From: Bdellovibrionales bacterium | GTDB taxonomy: Bacteria > Bdellovibrionota > Bdellovibrionia > Bdellovibrionales > UBA1609 | Direction: 5' to 3' | DNA: 8,957 nt | Assembly (NCBI GenBank): GCA_020435025.1 | Contig: JAGRAG010000203.1 | Location: 4,681 to 13,637, forward strand | Shown: positions 1 through 6,289 of the stretch, piece after piece | How the letters are laid out: the number at the start of each line of letters is the position of its first letter | How positions within the stretch are numbered: position 1 is the first letter of the stretch | Notes under the pieces: generated by a model | Told to the model about the DNA's origin: nothing | The model's database searches: none | Seen by the model: only the letters and a program-made list of their open reading frames with translations | Translations under genes and position numbers: made by a program

Positions 1-520
1 TTTGGTTTTCATTATTTGAGTGAATGATTCGTTCAATCATTTTGGGTGAAAAGTATCTCTGCAGCTGACTGATCTGTTGGATTTTTTGGATCTGTTTAGC
101 AACTCTCTCTTCGAGAGTCTTGTTGGATTCTCGTAGTTGATCAGTGAGATATTTCATTTTCAGTACGGACTTGCAACGAGCTTTTAGTTCCGTAGCGTTA
201 TAGGGTTTAATCAGGTAGTCATCGGCCCCCGCTTCGAAACCACTAGCAAGGTCCTCTGGAGAGTTCGATCCGGTCACGAGAACAACGGCAATGTATTTAG
301 TTCGAGGATCATTCTTTAGTAATTTGCAAATCTGAGCTCCGTTGAGTTTCGGCATATTGATATCTAGTAAAATAAGATCAGGATGGACTTTCATGGCCGT
401 GTTTAGAGCCTCCTCTCCATCATGGGCCGTGATAACAGAAAATGGTCCAGTCAGCATGTCCGAGACAACCTCTAGATAGCCTACATCATCATCAGCAATT
501 AAAATCAGAGGAGCTCTCAC
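1..520 (-). CDS. Response regulator receiver domain, probable cyclase-type output (partial)
   Basis: This is the first 173 residues of a two-component response regulator; the C-terminus lies beyond the left edge. A CheY-like receiver domain spans about residues 4-122, with the acidic cluster D10-D11-D12, phospho-acceptor D53 in LLDINMP, T83 in VTGS and K105 in YLIKPY, so it should be phosphorylatable. A charged coiled-coil-like stretch (about 125-153) follows, then LQRYFSPKMIERI (153-165). This linker resembles the 'RYFSP' segment that often precedes class III adenylate/guanylate cyclase domains; the output domain itself is not visible, so a cyclase is inference. The start is GTG at 520-518: an in-frame TGA lies four codons upstream (532-530) and the next ATG is residue 22, inside the receiver. 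A GGATGAG lies about 9 nt upstream. Cytoplasmic; divergent from the gene at 835. Confidence 0.88.
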   Translation of the reverse strand, partial: MRAPLILIADDDVGYLEVVSDMLTGPFSVITAHDGEEALNTAMKVHPDLILLDINMPKLNGAQICKLLKNDPRTKYIAVVLVTGSNSPEDLASGFEAGADDYLIKPYNATELKARCKSVLKMKYLTDQLRESNKTLEERVAKQIQKIQQISQLQRYFSPKMIERIIHSNNENQ

Positions 521-714
521 AGTTTGATCTCATCCAGATTTGGTGTTTTTAAAAGTACGTCTCTATCATTTTGTATAAGCTTTGATGAACACTCCATTAT
601 TCTAATAATTTCTAGATTTAAGTAGAGCTAACTAACTCTTTAACATCGTTATCTACTGGATCTTCTAAATGCGCAACTTCGCACACGGTTGCACAGTCAG
701 GTTGCTGGCCCTTA

Positions 715-767
715 TGACTGATTCACTCAGCAAGAACTATCTGAATAGGTAGTGGGATAATCAGTCA
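715..767. repeat. 9-bp perfect inverted repeat around a candidate promoter
   Basis: TGACTGATT (715-723) is mirrored by AATCAGTCA (759-767) with a 35-base spacer. The right arm overlaps the end of the candidate -10 element and the expected transcription start. That geometry would suit an operator with two half-sites, but 9 bp can also arise by chance. Confidence 0.45.
753..761 (+). promoter_or_regulatory. Candidate extended -10 promoter for the 835-2837 pair
   Basis: TGGGATAAT fits an extended -10 (TGn followed by a hexamer differing from TATAAT at the first base). No good -35 is present at 17 bp, as is common for extended -10 promoters. Transcription would begin near 768, giving a leader of about 70-90 nt. 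The same architecture (TGG plus -10) appears before the M3 peptidase gene. Confidence 0.4.
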
Positions 768-834
768 GGCAATGTGTTTCGTGGTTTTTCCATAGGAGAA
801 GAGGGTCGAGTCCAGTATTTATTGCTAGGGAGAT

Positions 835-1338
835 TTGATAAACTCGAAATTAATTATGACTTCAATGCAATTCTTTCGATTAGTGATTTTCATAGTATTT
901 TTTAGTAGTGGATTTATTCGCCACTTCGCTTTTGCGTCGGACTGTAAGTTCCAAGTGAGTTACATGATTTTCCCCTATGGGAATGGATTGGAATCGCCAC
1001 AATCTATTGAGAAGTGGACCGCATTTCCAGAGACCATAGCTTTTGAGTCAAATGTTTTTGTTCGGGTCAAAATAGAAGGTGTGCCAGTAAAGCCTCAAGA
1101 AGATTTGAAATTTCAGTGGAAATTTGAGCCGAAAGACGTGCAAGCAGAAGTTCCTTTACTCTTTGGCTCATTGCCTTTGAAGCGGATTAACGAGCATCAT
1201 GTTCAATCGGATGGGTGGAGTTTAAATATCAAGGTGATCGCCGATCTTCCAGACAAACCGGGAATGTTGTTATGGTCCATTACTCAAAATGGAACGGAAG
1301 TTTGCCAAAAAACAACTGAAGTCGTTGGGATAGACTGA
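835..1338 (+). CDS. Small exported protein of unknown function
   Basis: A protein of up to 167 residues that I do not recognise. It has a Sec-type signal peptide: R15, a hydrophobic core at about 16-28, and a likely cleavage after AFA (residues 32-34). The mature part is about 130 residues with two cysteines, C37 near its start and C157 near its end, which could form one disulfide. The rest alternates short hydrophobic and charged stretches with several Trp and Pro residues, which would suit a beta-sandwich fold, though that is only an impression. The start is uncertain. TTG at 835 is only 2 nt after AGGGAG; the in-frame ATGs at 856 and 865 have no good ribosome-binding site but also preserve the signal peptide. 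An in-frame TAG at 826-828 rules out anything longer. Its stop overlaps the next gene's first ATG (TGATG), so the two are probably co-translated and the protein may be a partner of the downstream peptidase. Confidence 0.7.
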   Translation: MINSKLIMTSMQFFRLVIFIVFFSSGFIRHFAFASDCKFQVSYMIFPYGNGLESPQSIEKWTAFPETIAFESNVFVRVKIEGVPVKPQEDLKFQWKFEPKDVQAEVPLLFGSLPLKRINEHHVQSDGWSLNIKVIADLPDKPGMLLWSITQNGTEVCQKTTEVVGID

Positions 1339-2837
1339 TGCCGAGAGATGGTATTTTAAAAGGCCAGTTGATGAAAGGATTCAATGCCTTGTTAGTGATG
1401 GCGCTAACGCCTTCACCATCCTTCGCTGGGCAGGTCTGCAAACCCTATTTAACAACGACTCCACCATTTTTAGTGACAGATGCCGATGCCTCTCAAGGAA
1501 CTGCGGAGTACGACAACTTTAAATCGATAGAGTCGACCGAAAGAGATGTGGGAAGAAGATCCAGTGCGACGGCAATCATCCCCCGTCGATCTATTGTGCG
1601 ACCACTTGTTGACTATGAAGTTTTGCAAAATGGAGGTGATCAATACCTTCCCGTGGAAGTGATAAGTACTCGTCATGAGTCAGAAGAGATCATTTTACGC
1701 TATTCGGAATGGGGAAAGAAGCACGGATTGCCGACCGCCAAAGCGGGGGACGTAGGTTATGTCTATGGAGGCACAGCAAAGGCTTCGCTGCAACCCTTGT
1801 CTGAGGCTCGTAAAAATTCCAGCGTGATTGCACCTGGCTTAACCGGGCATTTAACTCCCGACAAAAAAGATATGCTTTTTGTGGTTACGACAGATGACTT
1901 TCAATTTTATCCATTTAAGTCAAGAAAGCCAGAGAGCCTTAAAGATAAAGTTTTAAGAGTTGCCACCCAGGATGGAAAATACCGCACCTTTAAATGTTAT
2001 CAGCCTGGCGAGCCAGAAAACTATGTTTTAGATTATGTCTTTGAAGTGATGTCGGAGGACTTAACGACCGTAAATGGTGAATTGCGAATCGGAGGCGACT
2101 GCCCTATTTTACCTGAACTCTATCCGGTCGCTCCGGATGAATATTACGCCCTCAAACAGATAGCCGATGGCACTAAAGATACAAAGATGCGATTTAAATC
2201 TATGCATGATCTAAGGTTTTGGTCAGGAAAGGGCTTAGTGCAGCTACCGGGTACGATCAAATTATTTAATGGAACAGACGCTCAGTATATGTATTCAGAA
2301 GGCCCTTTTGGATTGGTCCACTATGTTGGCAATAAGTATCCTGTTCCTTTTGGAGTTAAATTAGGTGATTCAGATAAGAAGCTACAAAGAGCCATTCGTG
2401 AAGCGGCATCGGACAGCTTCATGAATCTGGAGTCGGCCTGTACATTTTTAGGAGCGATGAAGGAGTTTCGTACTGAAAATCCCGCGGCTCCTTTAATTCA
2501 AACGGGCGATGCTTTTTGGCCGGTAGGAGATCGGCACAAGGGACATTCTTCTGGGACTTGCATTGATATTCGCCCTTTTCGAAAAGATGGAGCAATGGGG
2601 GCTCTAGGGGAACAAGTAGACGGAGTTCCTGGAGAATACGATAAGGAAATGACGAAAACCCTGATACAAAGTCTTCAAAATGCAGGTGCAACATCTGTCA
2701 TATTTGATCGACCAACGGGATTAAAAGGTGTAAGAAAACTAGGTGGACATAGAAACCACATTCATGTCTGTTTCGATCCGAATACTAACAATTCCAATCA
2801 ACGTGCGGCGATGAAAAATTCATGTGCTTCACTATGA
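1338..2837 (+). CDS. Exported MepA-like (LAS-type) metallopeptidase with long N-terminal region
   Basis: Probable zinc peptidoglycan endopeptidase acting in the periplasm. With the start at 1338 it is 499 residues. The C-terminal domain (about 345-480) shows H400-x2-H403-x6-D410 in DRHKGHSSGTCIDIRP and H471-x2-H474-x-H476 in GGHRNHIHV. This matches the LAS zinc-site pattern and, as I recall it, the six-residue H/H/D and H/H/H spacing of E. coli MepA (family M74); H403, D410 and H476 would hold the zinc. E. coli MepA is about 270 residues, so the roughly 310 residues between signal peptide and catalytic domain are extra. I recognise no domain there for certain, though 100-145 could be a small SH3-like fold. 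The ATG at 1338 overlaps the upstream stop. The ATG at 1371 has AAAAGG 7 nt upstream and begins directly at the signal peptide (MKGFNALLVMALTPSPSFA), so it may be the true start. Substrate specificity cannot be read from sequence. Confidence 0.85.
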   Translation: MPRDGILKGQLMKGFNALLVMALTPSPSFAGQVCKPYLTTTPPFLVTDADASQGTAEYDNFKSIESTERDVGRRSSATAIIPRRSIVRPLVDYEVLQNGGDQYLPVEVISTRHESEEIILRYSEWGKKHGLPTAKAGDVGYVYGGTAKASLQPLSEARKNSSVIAPGLTGHLTPDKKDMLFVVTTDDFQFYPFKSRKPESLKDKVLRVATQDGKYRTFKCYQPGEPENYVLDYVFEVMSEDLTTVNGELRIGGDCPILPELYPVAPDEYYALKQIADGTKDTKMRFKSMHDLRFWSGKGLVQLPGTIKLFNGTDAQYMYSEGPFGLVHYVGNKYPVPFGVKLGDSDKKLQRAIREAASDSFMNLESACTFLGAMKEFRTENPAAPLIQTGDAFWPVGDRHKGHSSGTCIDIRPFRKDGAMGALGEQVDGVPGEYDKEMTKTLIQSLQNAGATSVIFDRPTGLKGVRKLGGHRNHIHVCFDPNTNNSNQRAAMKNSCASL

Positions 2838-2840
2838 ATA

Positions 2841-2869
2841 GACAGGTGTCTAACAGTTAGATAGCTATC
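2841..2869. repeat. Three abutting short palindromes after the peptidase gene
   Basis: GACAGGTGTC (2841-2850, GACA/TGTC arms), CTAACAGTTAG (2850-2860, CTAAC/GTTAG arms) and GATAGCTATC (2860-2869, perfect 10-bp palindrome) follow one another, sharing their boundary bases. None is followed by a T-run, so this does not look like an intrinsic terminator. It could be an operator cluster for the lipoprotein gene or chance. In the rest of the 2838-3041 gap I see only a lone TATAAT (2894-2899) without a fitting -35 and an imperfect palindrome GGACAAATTTATCC (2916-2929). Confidence 0.45.
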
Positions 2870-3026
2870 AAATAAAATTTCATTCACAAATTTTATAATC
2901 ACTTCAGTTTGCTCAGGACAAATTTATCCCCGTTTTTCTAAGATATTTTTGGAATCATGATTGCTTTCATTACTGTTAGGAGAGTTTGTAAAGTCGATGA
3001 CAAGAACGTCAAAGATTTTTATGACT

Positions 3027-3033
3027 GGGGGAG
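3027..3033 (+). promoter_or_regulatory. Ribosome-binding site that sets the lipoprotein start
   Basis: GGGGGAG lies 8 nt before the ATG at 3042. It favours that ATG over the in-frame TTG at 2961 and the ATGs at 2997 and 3021. The resulting protein begins directly with a lipoprotein signal peptide. Confidence 0.75.
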
Positions 3034-3041
3034 AAGATCTT

Positions 3042-3992
3042 ATGTTCCAAAATGGTGGAAAGACTCAATTTATCTTTTGTGGAATTCTTTTTTTAATTAG
3101 TTTCGGTCTCGGAGCCTGTTCTAACGATGAGGGGCTTCCTGTGGCTATCGATCAGCCCGTAGTTGTTGGACAGCAAAAAACTGTAACTTGTGAAATCCCG
3201 CTGGCTTTTAGCACTTTTGATTGCGGATCTGGAGGAGAGACTGTCGAAGTCGGAAAGGTCTGTACCGTCTCTCAACCCTTAACCAAAAGAGGCTTTAAAT
3301 ATCAGTGCGGAAGTGAAGGTCAATGGATCAATGAAGTCGCAGATACGGGATTTTGTTCCATTCCTGAAGGTTTTGCGTCTTCAGATTGTGGAGCGGCTGG
3401 AACCAAGATCTCCCATCAAGGTGTCTGTATTGTGAGCGAGCCAGCTTCCAAGGCTGGATTTTCATATACTTGTAGTAGCGGATCATGGATAGAGAACCCA
3501 GCTCCTCAAGGGGTGTGTGAAATTCCTGAAGGATATTCGACAACAGATTGTGGAGGCGCAGGAAATAAAGTGGCCGATAACGGAGTATGTACGGTTGACT
3601 TGCCAATGGTTCATCATGATTTTTTGTTTCGCTGTAAAAATGGAAATTGGGAATCTGAGTCTTCTCCGGCAAATACTTGTACAATTCCAGAGGGTTTTGT
3701 CACAAATGAGTGCGGGGGACCTCTTTCCAAAGTGGCGTCTACGGCAGTCTGCACGGTCACGCAGCCTCAGGTAAAGAAAGGTTTTGGCTACACCTGCGAA
3801 GGGGGTTCCTGGCGAGAAACTCAAGTTCCGACTTCTGCTTGTCAAATCCCAGAAGGCTATGCCACTGCCAATTGTGGTCCAGAATTAACGAAAGTGGCGC
3901 ATGGAGCTCGCTGTATGGTATCTGCAACACCTGGTGATGATCTTGGAAAGTCCTACGATTGCCGACAGGGAGATTGGGTTTTGGTTCAATAA
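3042..3992 (+). CDS. Lipoprotein with five tandem four-cysteine modules
   Basis: A 316-residue predicted lipoprotein of unknown function. The signal peptide (about 1-25) ends in a lipobox LGAC with lipidated C26; serine at +2 gives no inner-membrane retention signal, so outer-membrane anchoring is likely. After a short linker come five tandem modules at residues 50-104, 105-158, 159-212, 213-266 and 267-316. Each begins C-x-IP-x-G/A-F/Y, and cysteines fall at module positions 1, 12, 25 and 40 (41 in the last). Other conserved points are CG at 12-13, KV near 18-19 (modules 3-5), C-x-V at 25-27, GF-x-Y-x-C before the fourth cysteine, and G-x-W just after it. The layout suggests two disulfides per module. 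It recalls sushi/CCP domains (C..G.W....C) but the cysteine order and length do not clearly match, so I do not assign that family. The last module is shortened and lacks the closing tail. The flanking genes suggest an envelope role, perhaps binding or adhesion; that is inference. Confidence 0.85.
   Translation: MFQNGGKTQFIFCGILFLISFGLGACSNDEGLPVAIDQPVVVGQQKTVTCEIPLAFSTFDCGSGGETVEVGKVCTVSQPLTKRGFKYQCGSEGQWINEVADTGFCSIPEGFASSDCGAAGTKISHQGVCIVSEPASKAGFSYTCSSGSWIENPAPQGVCEIPEGYSTTDCGGAGNKVADNGVCTVDLPMVHHDFLFRCKNGNWESESSPANTCTIPEGFVTNECGGPLSKVASTAVCTVTQPQVKKGFGYTCEGGSWRETQVPTSACQIPEGYATANCGPELTKVAHGARCMVSATPGDDLGKSYDCRQGDWVLVQ
3189..3989 (+). repeat. Five tandem coding repeats of about 162 bp
   Basis: Units start at 3189, 3354, 3516, 3678 and 3840. 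The first is 165 bp, the next three are exactly 162 bp, and the last is 150 bp before the stop. Conservation is clear at protein level and weaker in the DNA, which points to old duplications kept by selection and not to a recent expansion. Confidence 0.85.
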
Positions 3993-4010
3993 GAGGACCT
4001 GTGTTAGACT

Positions 4011-4021
4011 ATCTACTAGAT
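4011..4021. repeat. 11-bp palindrome next to the peptidase promoter
   Basis: ATCTACTAGAT (ATCTA-C-TAGAT) ends one base before the candidate extended -10 at 4022-4030, where an operator would block RNA polymerase. A close copy, ATCTACTGGAT, lies at 651-661 in the divergent intergenic region. Confidence 0.35.
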
Positions 4022-4030
4022 TGGTATAAT
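4022..4030 (+). promoter_or_regulatory. Extended -10 promoter of the M3 peptidase gene
   Basis: TGGTATAAT is a perfect extended -10 (TGn plus consensus TATAAT). The -35 position (around 4002-4007) is poor, which extended -10 promoters tolerate. Transcription would begin near 4037 and leave a leader of about 90 nt containing the hairpin at 4078-4121. Confidence 0.65.
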
Positions 4031-4077
4031 TTCAAAATATTGTAGATTCCTCCAAAGGAAAAGTTAAATATTCCGTC

Positions 4078-4121
4078 CTTCTTCTAATTAAGGTATACGC
4101 AGAAACCTTAATTAGGAGAAG
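4078..4121 (+). promoter_or_regulatory. Hairpin enclosing the Shine-Dalgarno of the M3 peptidase
   Basis: Bases 4078-4093 (CTTCTTCTAATTAAGG) pair with 4106-4121 (CCTTAATTAGGAGAAG) over 16 positions with one G-U pair (4083/4116), around a 12-base loop (4094-4105). The right arm contains AGGAG (4114-4118), the Shine-Dalgarno for GTG 4127 at 8-nt spacing, so the whole ribosome-binding site is in the stem. The start codon lies just outside. There is no T-run, so it is not a terminator. Translational control (RNA thermometer-like, or opened by a ligand, protein or the ribosome) is inference. The inner 10 bp of each arm also form a perfect inverted repeat in DNA (4084-4093/4106-4115), so a protein operator is the alternative. 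Confidence 0.7.
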
Positions 4122-4126
4122 CGATT

Positions 4127-6289
4127 GTGGTAAAAATCTTTGTTGCAGTTTTGGGCTTTATCTTTACTAGTTCCGTATGGGCTAATTCAGCTTGTGTAGG
4201 TGGCGTTTCCGGAAAGGCAGCTAAGAAGCATTCCAATTCTTACTTTGATAAAAAAAATGCTGAAATAGATGAGTTTCCCAATTTTTCCCGTTTTAAAGAT
4301 GAAGACATCGTACCAGCCATTCTCGTAGAACTTGCCGAGCAAAGAAGAGAGATTCAAAAAATAACTGAAAACCCAGAGCCTCCTAGTTTCGAAAATACCA
4401 TCTTAGCTTTGGAGCGTGTGGGAGAAAAAGATTCTTGGGCAGTTCCTACTTTGATTTTAAAGAAATCGAATTTTTCCTCAGAAGCAATCATGAAAGCCTA
4501 TCAAGAGGCCATGAGTGCCTATACTGACTTTAGAATGGAACTGACGGACAATCAGTCGTTGTTTGGGCGGATTAAATCTGTATATGACAAGCGAGGGGAA
4601 TTAGGATTAGAGCCCGACCAGATTCTTCTTGTTGAGAGTCAGTATTTTGAATTTGCTGACGGAGGAATTCATTTGTCCCCTAAACAGCGAAAAGAGTACA
4701 ATCGGCTTTCTAAAAAATTGAATGAAGCCCAGGCTCGATTTGCCAATAATCTTCACACCTATAATAAAAATAATTTTGTTGCAGGTAAGGATTTAAGGGA
4801 CTTAGAGGGAGTACCTAAAGACTATATTGATCAGTTCATGGCTGAAGCCGAAAAGCGTGACTTGTCAGGTTATTATATTTCCGCCGGAAGCCAGATTGCT
4901 CATATGGTGCTTCAACATGGTCGAAATCGAAAGTTACGTGAGAAGGTTTGGCGAATGCTTGTTGGCGTCGGTTACAAGGGTCGCCCCAATAATCGTCAGT
5001 TGACTTGGCAGATTCCAGAATTAAAACACCAATTAGCTCAGCTTTTAGGATTTGAAAACTATTCGGCTCAAGCTTTAAAAGATAGCATGGCCGGAAGTGT
5101 TCAAGCCGTTGAAGAGATTGTTCATGACCTGATTCAGAGAGTGATTCCGGTGGTTCGTCAGATGCGCACGGAGCTGATTGAGTATATTAAGGAAAAAGAA
5201 AAAGTGCGAAAGCCAATGCCATGGGATATTTCTTATTGGATGAGAGTCTATGATCAAGAACGGTTCAGTTTCGATGAGGCGGCATTTAGAGATTATTTTA
5301 CTTTGGATCAAGTCTTTCCAAAATTTGTCTCTTTCGTAGAGCGGTTACTGCGTTTGGAAATGACTCCCCGACCGGACCTAAAAGGACTTTCAGAAGATTC
5401 GTTTGTCTACGAAGTTCGTCGCAATGGGGAACGGTTAGGTTATATTTTGTGGGATATGTATGCTCGGGATGATAAAGATGGAGGGGCTAGTCACTACTCC
5501 ATGCGCGCGGGGCAAGTTCGGGACGGTCAAAGGTTGACTGCGATTAGTGCAATCCAAGCAAATTTGAATAAGCCCCTTCCGGGCCATCCGACCAAAATGA
5601 CCTTAAGTGACCTTAAAACTCTTTTTCATGAGTTTGGACATGCCTTACATAGTATTTTAAGTTCTGTACGCTACGAGTCTCAAAGTGGAACGTCAGTGGC
5701 GAGAGACTTTGTTGAGTTGCCTTCTCAGTTTATGGAGAACTTTCTTTTAGAAGCTGAAATTTTACAGTCTTTATCGGCGCACTATCAAACAGGAGAACCT
5801 ATTCCTAGAGAGCTGATTGAGTCTGCCTATCGCTCGCGAAAGCACAAAGCGGGTTTTCGCTATTTAAATGAACTGCAATCCATTCAACTTGATTTTGCAT
5901 TTTATAAAGAGCCCATAGGTAAAGTAGAAGACTTGTTTGAGTTTGAAAAAGCGGTCTCTGCAGATACAACTCTATCCCGCCCCGTCAGAAGCCGGATGGC
6001 TCTGTCTTCTCCTCACTTCACCCATATCTTTATGGGGGGATACAGTTCCTTTTATTACAGTTATCTTTGGTCCAAGATCTTAGACGCTGATGCCTTTGCG
6101 CAGTTTAAAAGGGAAGGTTTATTCAATCCGAATGTCGCGGATCGTTGGGTGGACAAGGTCTTAAGTGTCGGTGGATCTGTCAAAGAGCAAGATGCCTTTG
6201 TTTCATTTATGGGTCGAAAACCTGACATTCGCTCTCTACTTATAAGAGACGGTTTAATGCCAGAAGCTGACACTTCGGACCGTCCTTAA
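4127..6289 (+). CDS. Exported M3-family zinc oligopeptidase (Dcp/OpdA-like)
   Basis: A 720-residue peptidase that cleaves short peptides. The zinc motif HEFGH is at 501-505, and the third ligand is E530 in RDFVELPSQ, 29 residues after H501 as in M3 enzymes. Near the C-terminus, H633 followed by GGYSSFYYSYLW (637-648) carries the tyrosines (Y639, Y643, Y646) that bind substrate and stabilise the transition state in this family. The mostly helical N-terminal half (about 45-490) would form the narrow channel limiting substrate size. The length is close to E. coli Dcp and OpdA (about 680). Local matches are mixed (RDFVE as in Dcp, ELPSQFMEN as in OpdA), so dipeptidyl carboxypeptidase versus oligopeptidase A is left open. 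Unlike those cytoplasmic enzymes it has a signal peptide, MVKIFVAVLGFIFTSSVWA, likely cut before N20, placing it in the periplasm. C23 lacks a proper lipobox. The GTG start is fixed by AGGAG 8 nt upstream. It is probably monocistronic and meets trxC tail-to-tail. Confidence 0.93.
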   Translation: MVKIFVAVLGFIFTSSVWANSACVGGVSGKAAKKHSNSYFDKKNAEIDEFPNFSRFKDEDIVPAILVELAEQRREIQKITENPEPPSFENTILALERVGEKDSWAVPTLILKKSNFSSEAIMKAYQEAMSAYTDFRMELTDNQSLFGRIKSVYDKRGELGLEPDQILLVESQYFEFADGGIHLSPKQRKEYNRLSKKLNEAQARFANNLHTYNKNNFVAGKDLRDLEGVPKDYIDQFMAEAEKRDLSGYYISAGSQIAHMVLQHGRNRKLREKVWRMLVGVGYKGRPNNRQLTWQIPELKHQLAQLLGFENYSAQALKDSMAGSVQAVEEIVHDLIQRVIPVVRQMRTELIEYIKEKEKVRKPMPWDISYWMRVYDQERFSFDEAAFRDYFTLDQVFPKFVSFVERLLRLEMTPRPDLKGLSEDSFVYEVRRNGERLGYILWDMYARDDKDGGASHYSMRAGQVRDGQRLTAISAIQANLNKPLPGHPTKMTLSDLKTLFHEFGHALHSILSSVRYESQSGTSVARDFVELPSQFMENFLLEAEILQSLSAHYQTGEPIPRELIESAYRSRKHKAGFRYLNELQSIQLDFAFYKEPIGKVEDLFEFEKAVSADTTLSRPVRSRMALSSPHFTHIFMGGYSSFYYSYLWSKILDADAFAQFKREGLFNPNVADRWVDKVLSVGGSVKEQDAFVSFMGRKPDIRSLLIRDGLMPEADTSDRP

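Larger units (their letters stand above)
521..834. other. Divergent intergenic region
   Basis: This stretch separates the minus-strand response regulator from the plus-strand exported pair. It holds a candidate extended -10 element and a 9-bp inverted repeat (listed separately), plus the octamer CAGTCAGG twice (694-701 and 762-769). A strong purine tract AGGAGAAGAGGG (794-805) looks like a ribosome-binding site but has no ATG, GTG or TTG at normal spacing. I see no convincing -35/-10 pair for the minus-strand gene and no coding sequence beyond a trivial 7-codon ORF at 772-795. Confidence 0.6.

Noticed and set aside
2961..3041. Longer lipoprotein N-terminus from TTG 2961
   Set aside because: It would bury the lipoprotein signal peptide behind 27 extra residues, while GGGGGAG sits 8 nt before ATG 3042.
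2957..3100. 47-codon ORF starting ATG 2957, overlapping the lipoprotein start
   Set aside because: No good ribosome-binding site. It overlaps the well-supported lipoprotein start and signal peptide in another frame, and its product shows no recognisable features.
3328..3845. Long minus-strand and alternate-frame ORFs across the repeat gene
   Set aside because: They are shadows of the repeated cysteine modules: the 162-bp period is a multiple of three, so it keeps other frames open as well. No ribosome-binding site or recognisable protein.
3189..3989. Tandem repeats as a CRISPR-like array
   Set aside because: Units are 162 bp, in frame and coding, with protein-level conservation and no short repeats with unique spacers.
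4078..4121. Hairpin as an intrinsic terminator of the lipoprotein gene
   Set aside because: No T-run follows the stem, the stem is AT-rich, and it ends 5 nt before the peptidase start codon.
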